Assembly (NCBI RefSeq): GCF_023856365.1
Contig: NC_064538.1
Location: forward strand, 15,742,435-15,806,434
Origin: Brienomyrus brachyistius
Taxonomy: Eukaryota > Chordata > Actinopteri > Osteoglossiformes > Mormyridae
Length of the DNA: 64,000 bases
Direction of reading: 5' to 3'
The position numbers were made by a program, and so were the translations under genes. Below are positions 12,321 to 23,771 of the stretch, piece by piece (the first letter of the stretch is position 1; each line of letters opens with the position of its first letter). The notes beneath the pieces were generated by a model. The model was not told the DNA's origin. It saw only the letters and a list, made by a program, of their open reading frames with translations, and did no database searches.

Positions 12321-12634
12321 AAGCAAAAAACGTACAGCATGCAAATGTAACATATAAAGTCTTTATCATTTTAGCATCGGCTATAAGTAATTACTTTCAA
12401 AAGATGCACACTAAATCACACATGCAAGTGCACATTTACCTTTTTTGAAGTGACATTGGAATTGGAGACTTCTATGCAGTCCTTCCAAATTCTCTTTTCC
12501 AAATATTTTTATTGTGTTTTAGTGATGGAAATGAAGCGAAACTTTTTTTTTTTCCAAAGAAAAGGTGAAGCCAGTGTTCTCCAAGCTTCCCCCTTGTTTT
12601 CTTTGAGGAGAAAGACTTAATTTTATTAAGTAAG

Positions 12635-12912
12635 TGTCACGATCTTGGTAAGCGAGCGCGGCGATCGTGCGGAAGGAGCAGGCAAGCAAGCGGGATACGG
12701 GGAAAACGGGGGTTTATTCTCAGGAACAGGACGGGAAACAGGCATTGACTCTCACAAACATCAATGACGGACACTGGACTCGGGTAAGACACGGACTGAT
12801 ATACACAGGACTGAGCAAATAAACTAGATACAGCTGGGTACAAATCGGGAGAAAACACGTGGGTAGGCAGGGGGCGTGGCACACAGGAGGAGCCGACGAG
12901 CAGGGCATGACA
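12635..12912 (-). mobile_element. Solo LTR, 278 bp, with 5-bp target duplication
   Basis: The element begins TGTCACGATC and ends GCATGACA, so the termini are TGTCA...TGACA. It is flanked by GTAAG on both sides (12630-12634 and 12913-12917), the 5-base duplication expected of an LTR element. On the minus strand it reads TGTCATGCCCTGCTCG..., with an AATAAA signal at 12713-12718, which gives the orientation. No internal coding region or second LTR lies nearby, so it is a solo LTR left by recombination. It is likely of a Ty3/gypsy-type fish element. Confidence 0.85.
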
Positions 12913-13297
12913 GTAAGTCTGTAACCATTGAATTGTGGTTAGGCATGTGCATTTATGTGATCCTAAAAATGTTCAAATACAACAAAGGGAGAGACAAATG
13001 CATACATCCATTTTCTTTGACATTGAAGAGCCATACAGAATTTTGCAACTGGGAGAACTCTCATTTAATCACAGCCAAACGATAACACAGGACAGAGGTA
13101 ATTACAGGAGTCGTCGGAATGCACTACAGATGTGTTTACTTCCTCCTCGATGCAGCAGAACACAATGAACCTGGTGTCCTGTAATGTAAGATGTGCTGCC
13201 ACACAACAGCGGCCTGCATCATGAAGCAGAATTTCTTACTGGTTAACTGGAATTTCCTGGTTAACTTAGATGTTGTTTTTTAACTCAACCTGTAGAC

Positions 13298-14420
13298 TTA
13301 CTCCTGCTTAGTTTTTAAATCATTAGTTAATTTCCATTTCTGGAAGAGAGCCCCTTTCCTCCTGATTTTATTCTTAATTTCCTTAGTAAACCACCTTGGT
13401 TGTAGTTTCCTAGATTTAGTTTTGCTGGAAACAGGTATGAAGTCCTCTTGCACTTGCAACCATGAGCTTTTATAAAATTCCCATGCCTCTTCAACCGTTT
13501 TTCTATTTAACTCCATCCAGTTTACAGTTTCTAGTTTCAGTCTCATACCATTAAAGTTAGCTTTCCTAACATTGTGTACTTTGGTTGTGGCCTTTGCTCT
13601 TCAGACACTAAAATTAACCTGAAATTTAACCATGCTATGATCACTACCGTCCAATGGTTCTAAAACTCTAAATAAAGCTCTAATTTTCCAGTCCTATCCT
13701 GGTTATTAGAGAAAACAAGATCAAGAAGGGCTTCTCCCCTGGTAGGGGTATTAACAAACTGAGTAAAATCCTGTACTAATTCCACCATCTCAAGTTCATT
13801 TACGGAAGAGCCAGAGACTGTGTCCCACTGTATCCCAGGTACATTTAAATCACACATAACCACGACATAATTTTTATTACTCATAATCTTGATGTCGTCA
13901 TATAACATTCTACTTTACTCTGCAGCTACATTAGGTGCTCTATAGCAAACCCCAAGGCCCCATTATGCCGTTTGAGTTTTTAGCATCTAGTTTTATCCAT
14001 CCAGCTTCTGTACTTTTATTTTTATCAGTGACCTTGCCTGCATGTTTTCTTTTATATATATCGCAACACCACCTCCCTTCTTGCCTGTCCGGTCTCTACG
14101 GAACAATGTATAACCATCCATATTATATTCTTCACCATCATTGTCACTCATCCATGTTTCAGTTATTCCTATAATGTCGTAAGTGTCTGATGAAATTATA
14201 GCCTCTAAATCATGAATTTTGTTTCTAATACTCTTGCATTTAAATACAGACCGCAAAGGGTAGGCCTTTTAAAGTGCCAACTTTTAATATCTATTGGGGC
14301 TTTTCGTCTCTCCCCACCTAAATTCTTCACTAACCTCTCTGTCCCCCCAGTCCTTAGTTTAAACATTCCTCAACTACTCTACACATACGTGTCCCCAATA
14401 CACTTGTTCCTCTCTGGTTC
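13298..14420 (-). pseudogene. LINE fragment with endonuclease only (Rex1/CR1-like)
   Basis: Reading right to left, one open stretch (14256-13993) has ITETWMSDND and KGGGVAIYI, matching an apurinic-type endonuclease. The next (13908-13660) has VVVMCDLNVPGI, TPTRGEALLDLVFSN, from the same domain after a frame break. A third (13546-13298) has the linker that precedes the reverse transcriptase (RWFTKEIKNKIRRK). The RT domain and 3' end are missing. LINEs normally lose their 5' end, so a copy that keeps the endonuclease and lacks the RT must have suffered a later deletion or rearrangement. The clade is inferred from remembered sequence. Confidence 0.75.
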
Positions 14421-14424
14421 GGAT

Positions 14425-14525
14425 GCAACCCGGTCTTGGTCTCAAGACTGGTCTTTTTGTGGTCTCAGTCTTGTCTTGGTCTCGACTCTATTTGGTCTTG
14501 GTCTTGTCTTGGTCTTCGACATAGT
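14425..14525. repeat. GGTCTTG / GGTCTCG low-complexity tract
   Basis: The heptad-like words GGTCTTG, GGTCTCA and TCTTGTCTTGG recur about ten times in 100 bases. Tracts like this are common in fish genomes; I assign no function. It abuts the 5' side of the LINE fragment. Confidence 0.6.
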
Positions 14526-15440
14526 GGTCTCAATGGGATGGGGAAAAAAAGAGAAAACAGCGCATCCTCACAGAACAGTATAATTATTTATTACGCGCCT
14601 CAATTCAAATGCAACCAGTCAGATGCATCTATTTTAAAAACGTTACTGTATTGTATTCATTTTCTCAATGGACACTGCCAGCGCTTCACAGTCCACACAC
14701 ATCATACACATTGCATCATAGCAAAGTCAGCAAAGAAATGTCCGAAAAAGTCCACGAAGTAGGCAGTAATTAACTTTGGCTTTACAGAGGACAAACAGAA
14801 TATTTGCAAAACGTCTCAGAAAAAGAAACATTTTGCTGTATGCCGATTTTGTCGAACCACCTTGACAGAGACTGCTGTGTGGGTATATTGTTTAATTATT
14901 ACAGTGGTGTTATTTGACATAATAAATCATCATTGATTATATAGCAACTGTCTATGGGCATTGTGTTGAGCAAGCTTTCGTTCTATGCTATATGGTAAGT
15001 GATTTTAGTGATGTTCATATCGAAGTGTAAAGATTACAGTGGGACAATTCCAATTTATCTATTAATGGATACAGCATAGTCTATAGCATAGTTATAATTC
15101 AAATAAATTAGGTATTTTACATTCATTAGAAAGCACAGTCTTGGAGGTGCAAGAAAACGATATGGAAATGGAAAGGACTATTCTGTCGTGGACTGTACTC
15201 GTGGCAGACCTACTTGTACATGTGGCTGTAGCAAATATTTTTTTAGATACCTGTAGTCTTGGTTATAGGGTCCTCCTCTGGTTATATACAAAGTTAAAAG
15301 TTTTTAATGTGTTTAGTCTTCATGTGTCATTATTCCTTGCTCATACTCAAATGAAGATAAAGCATACAAATCTGTGTATTTTTTTTTTCCTTATTACATA
15401 CCTTGCATCACTGCTGTCACTACTATAATATTTCCTTCTG
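14526..15440. other. Gene-free spacer
   Basis: This is AT-rich sequence with no recognisable exon or repeat. The open frame near 15141-15428 contains a hydrophobic stretch but runs into a poly-T region and has no family match that I recognise. Confidence 0.45.
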
Positions 15441-15454
15441 CCTGCTGTATACTA

Positions 15455-15578
15455 TCCATCCATCCATCCATTTTCCAAACCGCTTATCCTACTGGGTTGC
15501 GGGGGGTCCGGAGCCTATCCTGGAAGCAATGGGCACGAGGCAGGGAACATCCCAGGATGGGGGGCCAGCCCATCGCAG
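15455..15578 (-). mobile_element. 5'-truncated SINE copy with 12-bp target duplication
   Basis: Its text is nearly the same as the copy at 7452, from the CCATCC tail to GGGGCCAGCCCATCGCAG. It is bounded by TGCTGTATACTA at 15443-15454 and 15579-15590. It stops at the same internal position as the 7452 copy. Confidence 0.9.
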
Positions 15579-15599
15579 TGCTGTATACTAGTGTGTGAA

Positions 15600-17035
15600 T
15601 AATTTACTAAATAAATCTAGGCGCACCTTCTTAGTTAGGAGTAGGGCTGTCTGGCGCTCTCTGTCTGTGGTGCATGTACCTTTCATTTGGTTGTGATAAC
15701 TTTCTAGTGCAGGTGTTCATGCCCCTCGTCTTTAGACACAAAGGAAGGTACGGGAGTGGAAGAGTCACTCCCAGCCTGACAGCAAGTGAGCAGATGGGCT
15801 CAGGTTTAGGCTGGGCAGGCTACAAATGTTTAGAGGGTGCAGGGTTCCCTCTCAGCGCTTTCATGTTCAGCAATGGACACAGTATCGCTGTTTAGGTTTA
15901 TACGACTTCCCTCACATGTTCCCAAGTGTGCCCTGAACTACAGTACAGTGTGCTGGAGGTAAGCAGAACCAGTAAAGAACAACTTTAATATTAATGCTTA
16001 TGGAAAGAATAGCCTTTTAAAGTGGTGAATACAGTCCTGTTGTTGCAATATTTATGATCTGGAAAAATACAAAGGTCAAACTAGGTATTTGCACATACTA
16101 GGCTTACAAGGGGGAATTACATTTTATCATTACAATACTCTTACAGTAACTTTCTGAACAGTTTTTCGTTTGTTTAAATTAACTAAGTATTAAGTAATTA
16201 AAAGCTTTTTCTTTCTTTAGGGCATACTAAAAATTGCGGAATATGAAAGGACAGGTTCCAGACAAGGAGGCATTTCTGAGGTCCTGAGTGGATGCATTCC
16301 AGGTTTTCAGCTAGTATGGCACCAGGAGATTGACTAGATATGGTGTCTATAGAGTCTCCAGAGGGAGTGGTGTTGGTTAAGAACGCCATCATTTGCAGCA
16401 TTTAGTTAGTATCCACTGTATTTACCCTAAAGAGACAGCCGAATGTAGACCAGCAGCCAGCAGAATACCCCAGATCTATCAGTGTGCCTTTGTTTTCAAC
16501 AGCCAGACTTCATTTGCTGTCAGATTCTTGCAGTTGAGGTATGGTGGTATAGGGGTACGGGGTTATAAATAGAGGTACATCTGTGCTCTATTATCTCAAC
16601 ATCAGAGAGCTCAATGCTTCCATGGTAAATAAAAAAATAACAGTTGGTCTCTAGCTTATCTGTCCCTCTGGAAATGGTCCATCTGGAAGGTGCACTGAGC
16701 ATGGCATCCCTGTGATTCTTTAGCCTTGTTTCTCTTCTGAATCCTTGACATCCTGGACCCTTTCGTATAATGATGAAGTGCATTGCAGCTAATTCATTAT
16801 ACAGTGGCCCAGAGATGACTCGGGTTTGATGAGCATGGTGGACTGAAGGTGCAGGAAACAGATCAGCTTCACTCTGCTGTGTCCATCAGGTCCCTGCACT
16901 CAGTAGTGATTTCTGCTTGAATTTTTTTTTCTCTAGTAAGTAAATAAAAAAGTGATGTGAAAACAATTTCTCTTTTTTTGGTCAAGATTTGGTCAAAAGT
17001 TGTGTGAATGACTGTACTTACAGTAATGTGTGTGT
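15600..17035. other. Gene-free spacer
   Basis: I see no exon, RNA gene or clear repeat. Open frames at 16198-16401 and 16520-16783 (minus) have no recognisable domain. Confidence 0.45.
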
Positions 17036-17039
17036 GTGT

Positions 17040-17261
17040 GGTCCAGCTATACCTTACCTTGTGGGGACCAAATGTCCCCACAAAGTGATGAATACCCGTT
17101 TTTTTTTACCTTATGGGGACCAAAAACTCTTGTATTTTGTTTGGTTACTTACTGTATGATTATGGTTAGGGCTAGGTAGGGGTTAAGGTTGTCATAGTTA
17201 GCAGTAGCAGTTTTCCTATAGAAATGAATGAGTGGTCCCCAAAAAGATATGATTACACGAC

Positions 17262-17296
<35 letters not shown>

Positions 17297-17297
17297 A
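17040..17297 (+). repeat. Dispersed GGGGACC repeat ending in a (TG)n run
   Basis: The order CTTGTGGGGACCAAATGTCC, TTGTTTGGTTACTTACTG, GGTTAGGGCTAGGTAGGGGT, ATGAATGAGTGGTCCCC and a TG run of about 32 bases (17266-17297) is the reverse of the copy at 5795. It is a non-coding repeat of unknown class, common in fish, and its interior resembles telomere text only by chance. Confidence 0.65.
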
Positions 17298-17529
17298 CAT
17301 GGGAAAGAACTTTGTACTTTATACACTGGGCAATTTCTCTCATCCTGTCTTCAGTTCATAGTTCCAGGTAGTCAAAGGGACCATGAATCCCACAGCTGGG
17401 AGTAAGTAGAGTCATGTGCTTACAGGGTTTCCACTGACTTCCTGACCCTGTCACTCTTTCCTGGTGTGACTTGAGAGGCAGAGAAGTGGTGTTTGGGCTG
17501 CAGGCTTGGTGCTGTAATATGCATTGTGT

Positions 17530-17530
<1 letters not shown>

Positions 17531-17571
<41 letters not shown>

Positions 17572-17657
17572 TCTCACTCTCTCTCTGACTCAGAGTCCCT
17601 CGACACGGCATTCCCCCTGAAGCTCAGATCCTCTGCTGACAAACCCCCAATCGGCAG
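17531..17657 (+). promoter_or_regulatory. fam110a: Putative fam110a first (non-coding) exon and (CT)n promoter tract
   Basis: A (CT)n tract at 17531-17566 is followed by GC-richer sequence ending in CGGCAG|GTAAGTAG, a near-ideal splice donor after 17657. FAM110 genes usually carry their whole reading frame in the last exon behind untranslated first exons, and the fam110a coding exon here has a strong acceptor at 22147-22148. This is therefore a reasonable candidate for the upstream exon. It is an inference from the donor alone; other donors in the interval are possible. Confidence 0.35.
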
Positions 17658-20600
17658 GTAAGTAGCGGAGCAGCCGGGATCGCAATGTGCTCTGCTCTCT
17701 TTAAGGCAACTTTCCTTAACCTTCTTAAAAACAACTGCCACATTCATAAGCTGTTTGTAAGTGTCATTCTTTTACGTAAAAATGAAGCTACCCGTCGTAT
17801 TACTGACGTGAGTTAAACAAACTGAGAGGAGGTGCCTGCTGCGTTGTACAGTGCAGCTATCAGTGTAGCTTGTTTCTGCTTTTGTGGCTAGTAATGCTTC
17901 TGGAATTTTCCCCTCAGGTTGGTCTTTGTTATTTTTCTGGATTTTTTGCTGTTTTATGGGCTTATTGCTCTCAATTTCTTGACATTAATTAATATCACTC
18001 TCCACCTGATGATTGGACAGAGGTCAGTAGAGCTCTGAAGTACTATTTCAGCCACCTCTGGACTGGCACCGGTCCACTTCCCGTATTCAGATGCATCTCC
18101 TTACCGTGTGATCGGCTGCCTCTTATTGGAGGTTACGTCGGAATTTGGTACAATCCTTTGCATAGACTACTGTCAATGGCTTGTGGAGAGTGGTTCTGCT
18201 ATAAACGGAGCCTTAAAACCCTCTCTGACTGAACCAGGCAGGCTAACTGGGCTAATAGCGCATATAATTAAAAAGAGCTACATGGAAGCAGAAGTGGCTG
18301 TTTGTTTATCATGATGGGTGTGATATGTGGGTAAACCACCCCCCCCCCCCCCATGGCTTTCAAGAAAGGAGAGGAATATCCATGCATGTATAAAGAGGTG
18401 TGTCAGTCTGGCATGTTGTATTGGATGGAGTGTCTGCTCTGGCCTGGGAGGCTGCCATGTCTCCTAATGGCAGCGAGCGGGTCCATGAGGCCCGAAATGA
18501 GGAGTATTTATCAGGGCACACTCATAGTGTGACGGACAGGCAAAGGGGATGCAGCACAAACATACAGTTTGCCAGTTGCTCCTGGCCTCTCGCGTTACAC
18601 ACAGAAAGCTTTATCCTTTAGTTAGTTATCATGCCTTTGGTCCCCCCATTCTCATTATACTGTTGGCATTAGCATGACATCACCTATAGATAGGCCTGCC
18701 AAGGAGGGACCTGGGGGCCAACACCTTGGGTTACATATGAACATCGAAGATGTCTGAAGACACTAAACACACAGCAGTGGGGGTGTGGGGGCCTACTTTA
18801 GCAACAATGTTTGCACTTCAATGACTGTGTCATTATAAGGGGGGTGGGCTGTCCCAAAGCTCAGTGTACTTTTCTGTGTGCAGGTATGTAAGCCCTCCCC
18901 TTGGGGCCCACTGGATCTGCTGACATGACAAGGGTGTAGAGCAGCCTCTTTTCAGAGGGTTTCAGTTTGAATTCCACGGATGATATTTACACCCCCAGTA
19001 AGTCTCTTATCTTAGCTCAGCTAGTTAAAATAAGTTTAAAATATGATTAATCTCATGGCATGAATTTTATGATATAAAATGATTTTGCCGATTGTACTCA
19101 CAAGCAGGGTACCAGCCAGCTCGGGTAAAATGCGTTGCAAGATGTAGGATGCACTTGCAACCTGACGCTCACCGTTCCGGCCCCTAAACCAGTAATCTGC
19201 CCCCTGGCTCCATGAACCACACCGTGGGTTGGCGTGCCAGAGGGTTGCAGTAAGATACACCGCAGGGCCGGACGTCAGCGTTGTTGTCCTGCACTGTGGT
19301 AGGTGACCACTTCAAGGTCAGTCTGTCCTCACGGTATCAAAAACAAACTTCGGTTTGGTCCCGGCACTGTGTGGTATAATTTGCGAGCTTGGCAGAGCCG
19401 TGCAGTCAAGCGGTACTGTCCTGGAGAACTTGCTAATTTACTGGCGCTCTGCAGCAGGCAGATTGGATTTTTAATTAACAAAAATATTTGTGTCCTCTTT
19501 CCATGCCAGAAATTATGGAAAGTTTGCCTTTGTCGTGTCCCACTGTTTACACCTAGTTCCTGTTTCTCCTTATTTCTTTGGGGGGGGGAGGGTTGTCACT
19601 GTTCTGTGCCTTTGTCTCCCATGTGTAGGTGCTGTCTAATCCTTCAACTGCCACTTTGCACCAACTATGCTTTTGTCCTTCCATTGAGTTTAACTGATAT
19701 AGGCCCTCGTTGTTTTCATTTTTTTCAGTCAATAACCGGTGGCTGAGAGGTCAGTGTTTAGATGTCTAGTGGGATTGTGGGACCGGCGCAGCTCCTGCTC
19801 CGGAAAACAACCCTCCTTTAGTTCCATTGAGAGCTCCCATTCTCCTGTTTTTCCATGTAAATGACAATACTGGAAAATTAATTCTCCTCTGTCAGTTATG
19901 CGGCTGTGGATCGGGACTAGGCAGAGGACTAGTTTGGTCAGACCTGGCCAGAAATATATGGATTTTTTTTTAAGATCAGCAAATTGCTTCCAGCAGGGGA
20001 ATCTCTATAATTACACATACTTGGTCCCTGTTTCTTCAGTATGAGTATGTGGTCACACGGTTTCAGAGTACAGCTGTGGGAAATACCCTGTAACTTCAAA
20101 GTTTAGCTGGCCAAAGCAAGAAGTAGTCACACACATAATGAAATGATAGTGCTCTAACAAAAGTATTCAAAAAGAACACATGCAATTTTAGCACTTGTTT
20201 GTCTAAGAGAGCCCTACTGTTGTTGACACAAACTGGGCTATGGTTTTCTAGGCTCGGTTTTGTCTCAATGATCACAACATTGGAATGCCTCTCTTCACCA
20301 CCTTGCTGCTCTAAGTCACGAGTCGTCGGTGTGTGTTGAATTCTTGCACATTTCGGGGGACTGCACCGTACACAGATGGTGGAGAGGCAGCGCTAAAGGA
20401 TAATGGCCCTGTTCAGGCAGTTTGGGGGGGGGGGTTAACACCTTGTCAGGGCTGTAAATGTCTTTTCAAATGTCTTTGAAAGGTACACCAGAGAATGAAA
20501 GGGTAGCATACACCAGCATAATGTCAACAGCAGAAGAACGGTCTCATTGTAAACTTCTGTGGGTGAGTCTGAACCAAAATGTGGGGTCTGATACATGCAC

Positions 20601-22148
20601 ATGCATGTATGTTGGTTACCGATGGGGTGGGCGTGGGAATCGGAGTGTCATTTTAGGGTTAATTCCTGGCGGTTCCTTAATTGATTGAACAATTTCTTTT
20701 GCTATATTTCTGTGTGGTTTACTTTACTGTGGGAGGGAGAGTTGTGGTGCTGTCATGGGGCGAATTGCCCAGTTGTGTTGTCGTAGGCAGGTAGCATGGG
20801 CTTCAGACGCCACATGCTGTTTTTTGATAATACTGAGACCAATGTCATGGGTTTCTGTTCAGAGATCAGTCTCTGATTACTGTGGGGGACCTGCCATTTA
20901 GGACTGGGTTTTATCTTCAGGGAAACAAATATTCATATGTCTATAACTGATGTGTATCCATTTCAAGGCATCGTATTACTTGCTGTGACCCCCTCCACTC
21001 GTAAATCAGGGGTTAAATAGGGCCATTTTCCAGGATCTGAGGCCGAATTTTAATTAGAGCTGCCAGTTTTCTGCAGTCAGTCGATGAAATGTAGTTCATG
21101 TTGTTTTGCCACTTTTTTTTCCAGTGTTAGGTGAGCCTGGGAGGGAGGGATTTGGCTTTGGGAAACAGGCAGGCTATAAAAAGATTAATTAAAATGCGAG
21201 AATCCAAGTGGCTCTGGGTCTGATGTAATGCAGAGGTTTGACAGTGTAATAGCGAGGAAAGCAGTGCAAAACTTTTACTCATGGCTGCAAATCAAGTCTA
21301 GGGGCCAAGTCTGCAACTACCACAGGCTCCAGAGAAGCCCGGGAATGGGGGGTGCTTTGAGGGGGAAACTCCTGGGAGACATCAGGTCTCTTTTTGCATT
21401 TTTTTTCTTTTCCTATACAGATGAAGAATAGAGCAGCATGACTCTTGCTCACCATGTCTGTGCTTATCAGCCACTGAGAGCCAAAGTTCAGGTGGGAGTC
21501 CCAGGTCCCTGAGTGAAGCACCATGCGCTCATGTTCGCAGGCCCCTGGGGCTCTTTCAAGGAGCTTCAGGGCTTGTTTATCGAGGTTACTTTTGAACCCC
21601 ATAGTATGTCCGTCTCTGCATGTGCCTTTCGAAATGATACATCGCATCAGTAGTAAACACCTTAATAAGAATGTTTCTGCCTGTTTCTGCTGGCTCCGAA
21701 ACATGTTCATAAATCTTACTGTTTTCATCTTTTATCCGTACAGGTGACGAAAATTTCAGTTAAATGCATATACTTTCTCTTTCCTCCGCTTCTGCCTTTC
21801 AAAGAATTAAATTTGAATGAAAATACAGCATGTTTGTTGTCGGTAGGGGGAGGGGTATAACTGGTGGGAATCACCAGCCGGCAACCAATGGTGAGCCCCC
21901 CTCCCCCCCTCCCGGCCCTTGTCTTTTGGTTGAGAGTGTCAGGGCGCCTCACGATTGGCGATTCACAAGCACAGCATCTGGAGCTTTTGAATGTGTGGGG
22001 GAGGAGTCTGAGGCGATATTAAAGCGTCTGTCCCAGTCAGCAGCTCCAGTGTGCTTTGTGAATGTGGACTGCACAGCCGGCTGTGAAGATACCGTTTGAC
22101 AGTCTGGCTTTCTATTTTATTTTATGTTTTTCATTTTCTTTTTTCCAG
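17658..22148 (+). other. Presumed fam110a 5' intron
   Basis: I recognise no coding exon or clear mobile element. It contains a C run (18339-18353), a G run near 19579 and G/C-rich patches. It would be an intron if the exon at 17.6 kb is right, otherwise upstream flank. Confidence 0.35.
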
Positions 22149-22553
22149 GGCTTTCAGCCAGCCTGCCTCCAGTTTTCAGGGCCGTGGACCGGTGCCTCCT
22201 TGATATCCAGACGGTGACCTACAGCACAACGGATCTGGGTCTGGAAACTTGAAGAAGGTTTTAGAAAACAGCCTGACCTCCAGGGACCACTGCCCCCTCC
22301 CTGGCAAAGTGTTTAAAGGGAACTACCGCCGTTAACCTTTAAGTGCCTTTGCCATTGATGTGGACTGGAGTGGAATTTGACCCTTTCTGACCCTGTCGGA
22401 CAAGAAGGCTTTCAGTGAAGACAGGGAGGATTAAAGGCTGTAAAGAAAGTCAGGAGGACAGGAGCACCAGGACTGGGCAGAGGTGAGAGAAAAGGAGGAC
22501 ACACTCTTCTTTGAGTCCCCTTTCTACTTTTGACCAGAAAGTGCCCCTCAAGT
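22149..22553 (+). other. fam110a: fam110a 5' UTR in the coding exon, with one short uORF
   Basis: A long pyrimidine tract ending TTTTTTCCAG gives a splice acceptor at 22147-22148. Between it and the fam110a start there is a single ATG, at 22358. It opens a ten-codon frame that ends with TGA at 22388-22390, so leaky scanning or re-initiation would be needed to reach the main start. A donor-like AGGTGAGAG near 22479 could allow further splicing. Confidence 0.6.
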
Positions 22554-23771
22554 ATGCCGGTGGAAACCTTGCGCCCCTCGGACGGGCGCCTGGCTGGAGC
22601 CCCCTTCACCTCCGCCATGCCTTTCCGCATCCTCAACAAGGGGCCCGAATATTTCCGGCGGCCGCTGGAGCCTGGAGCCCGCAAGTTGAGTGCGGTGGAG
22701 CGGCTGGAAGCAGACAAGGCTAAGTACGTGAAGAGCCAGCAGGTGGCCAGCACTCGGCAGGAGCCCGTCAAGCCCCCCGTCATCCGCAAGCCACTGCTAT
22801 CGCCAAGTGTGCTGCTGCAGTGCCGAGCCGGCACCCCCGTCACCCGCAAGGCCCCGCGCCGCCATGGAGTCGCAGTGCCTTTAAACCTGGACGCCCTCAA
22901 CAACCTCATTAACGTTTGCGAGCCACCTGCATCGCACAGCGCCCTCCGCACACCTTTGTCTGAGAGCCAGTCTGCCAATCCCATCCCTGCAGAGCCCAGT
23001 TCTAGTGCCCGCCGGCTCAACAGCAACTCCTCTTCTACCTCCTCGTCCTCCTCCCTCTCTCCTCTGTCCGCCGACCAGAACCGACGGCCTCCTGTGGTCC
23101 CAGCACGTGCGCTTCAGGCTGGCACGTTCGCTCCCTGTGGGTCAGCGGGCACTGTGGCAGTGCGCCGGGTGGATGTGCGGCCGCAGGTGGCGCTGAGGAA
23201 ACCGCAGAGAACACCGCAGGCCCCGCGGCGCCTCGTCCCGCAGCTGCAGGTGGCCCAGCCGCAGGTGCCACCTCCGCCCACCGCTTCAGCTACAGCGCCC
23301 TCCCCTCTGCCTTCCAGCCCCCTGCTGCTGCATGCCACGTTGCCCCCTGCCTCCCCAGCCTTCACACGTCTGTCGTCGGCTAGCTCCCGCGGCTCGGCGC
23401 GCCGCCATCCCTCTCTGCACCGCTCTAAGTCAGACCTGAGTGACCGGTACTCACGGGCCACGGCTGACCTCGAGCGCTTTTTCAACTACTGCGGCCTGGA
23501 TCCTGAGGAGGTCGACAACATGGGGGTGGAGCACTTCGCCCGTGCCAGCTCTGACATCGTCTCTGTGTCAAAGCTACGCAGCGTCAGCACACCCAGCTCT
23601 GAGTGCGGGGCCCCGTCCCGGCACAGCCACGAGGGCCCTGAGGAGGAGGCGACACCGGCCAGTGAGCGCACGCCCTATGGAATCTCTGTCATCGAGAGGA
23701 ATGCTCGTGTCATCAAGTGGCTCTATGGGATCCGGCAGGCGCGCGATGCCCTCAGCGTCTCCAACGTCTAG
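22554..23771 (+). CDS. fam110a: FAM110A, centrosome/spindle-pole associated protein
   Basis: This intronless frame of 405 codons starts MPVETLRPSD, like mammalian FAM110A. The ATG has an A at -3. The conserved N-terminal block FRILNKGPEYFRR and SAVERLEADKAKYVKSQQV covers about residues 24-64. The middle (about 125-285) is low in complexity, rich in Ser, Pro and Arg. The C-terminal FAM110 domain runs from SLHRSKSDLSDRYSRA (about 287) through DLERFFNYCGLDPEE, FARASSDIVSVSKLRS and YGISVIERNARVIKWLYG to about 398. Known family proteins sit at centrosomes and spindle poles and bind microtubule-associated partners; no enzymatic motif is present. At 405 residues it is longer than the roughly 295-residue human protein, mainly in the middle. 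High GC content sets the exon apart from the AT-rich flanks. Large antisense open frames over it are by-products of that composition. Confidence 0.95.
   Translation: MPVETLRPSDGRLAGAPFTSAMPFRILNKGPEYFRRPLEPGARKLSAVERLEADKAKYVKSQQVASTRQEPVKPPVIRKPLLSPSVLLQCRAGTPVTRKAPRRHGVAVPLNLDALNNLINVCEPPASHSALRTPLSESQSANPIPAEPSSSARRLNSNSSSTSSSSSLSPLSADQNRRPPVVPARALQAGTFAPCGSAGTVAVRRVDVRPQVALRKPQRTPQAPRRLVPQLQVAQPQVPPPPTASATAPSPLPSSPLLLHATLPPASPAFTRLSSASSRGSARRHPSLHRSKSDLSDRYSRATADLERFFNYCGLDPEEVDNMGVEHFARASSDIVSVSKLRSVSTPSSECGAPSRHSHEGPEEEATPASERTPYGISVIERNARVIKWLYGIRQARDALSVSNV

Noticed and set aside
17356..17611. Arg-Glu repeat proteins on the minus strand
   Set aside because: They are translations of the (CT)n microsatellite.
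22412..23485. Antisense open frames over fam110a (204 and 123 codons)
   Set aside because: They lie opposite a GC-rich, clearly conserved coding exon. Long antisense frames are expected from that composition and show no recognisable domain.
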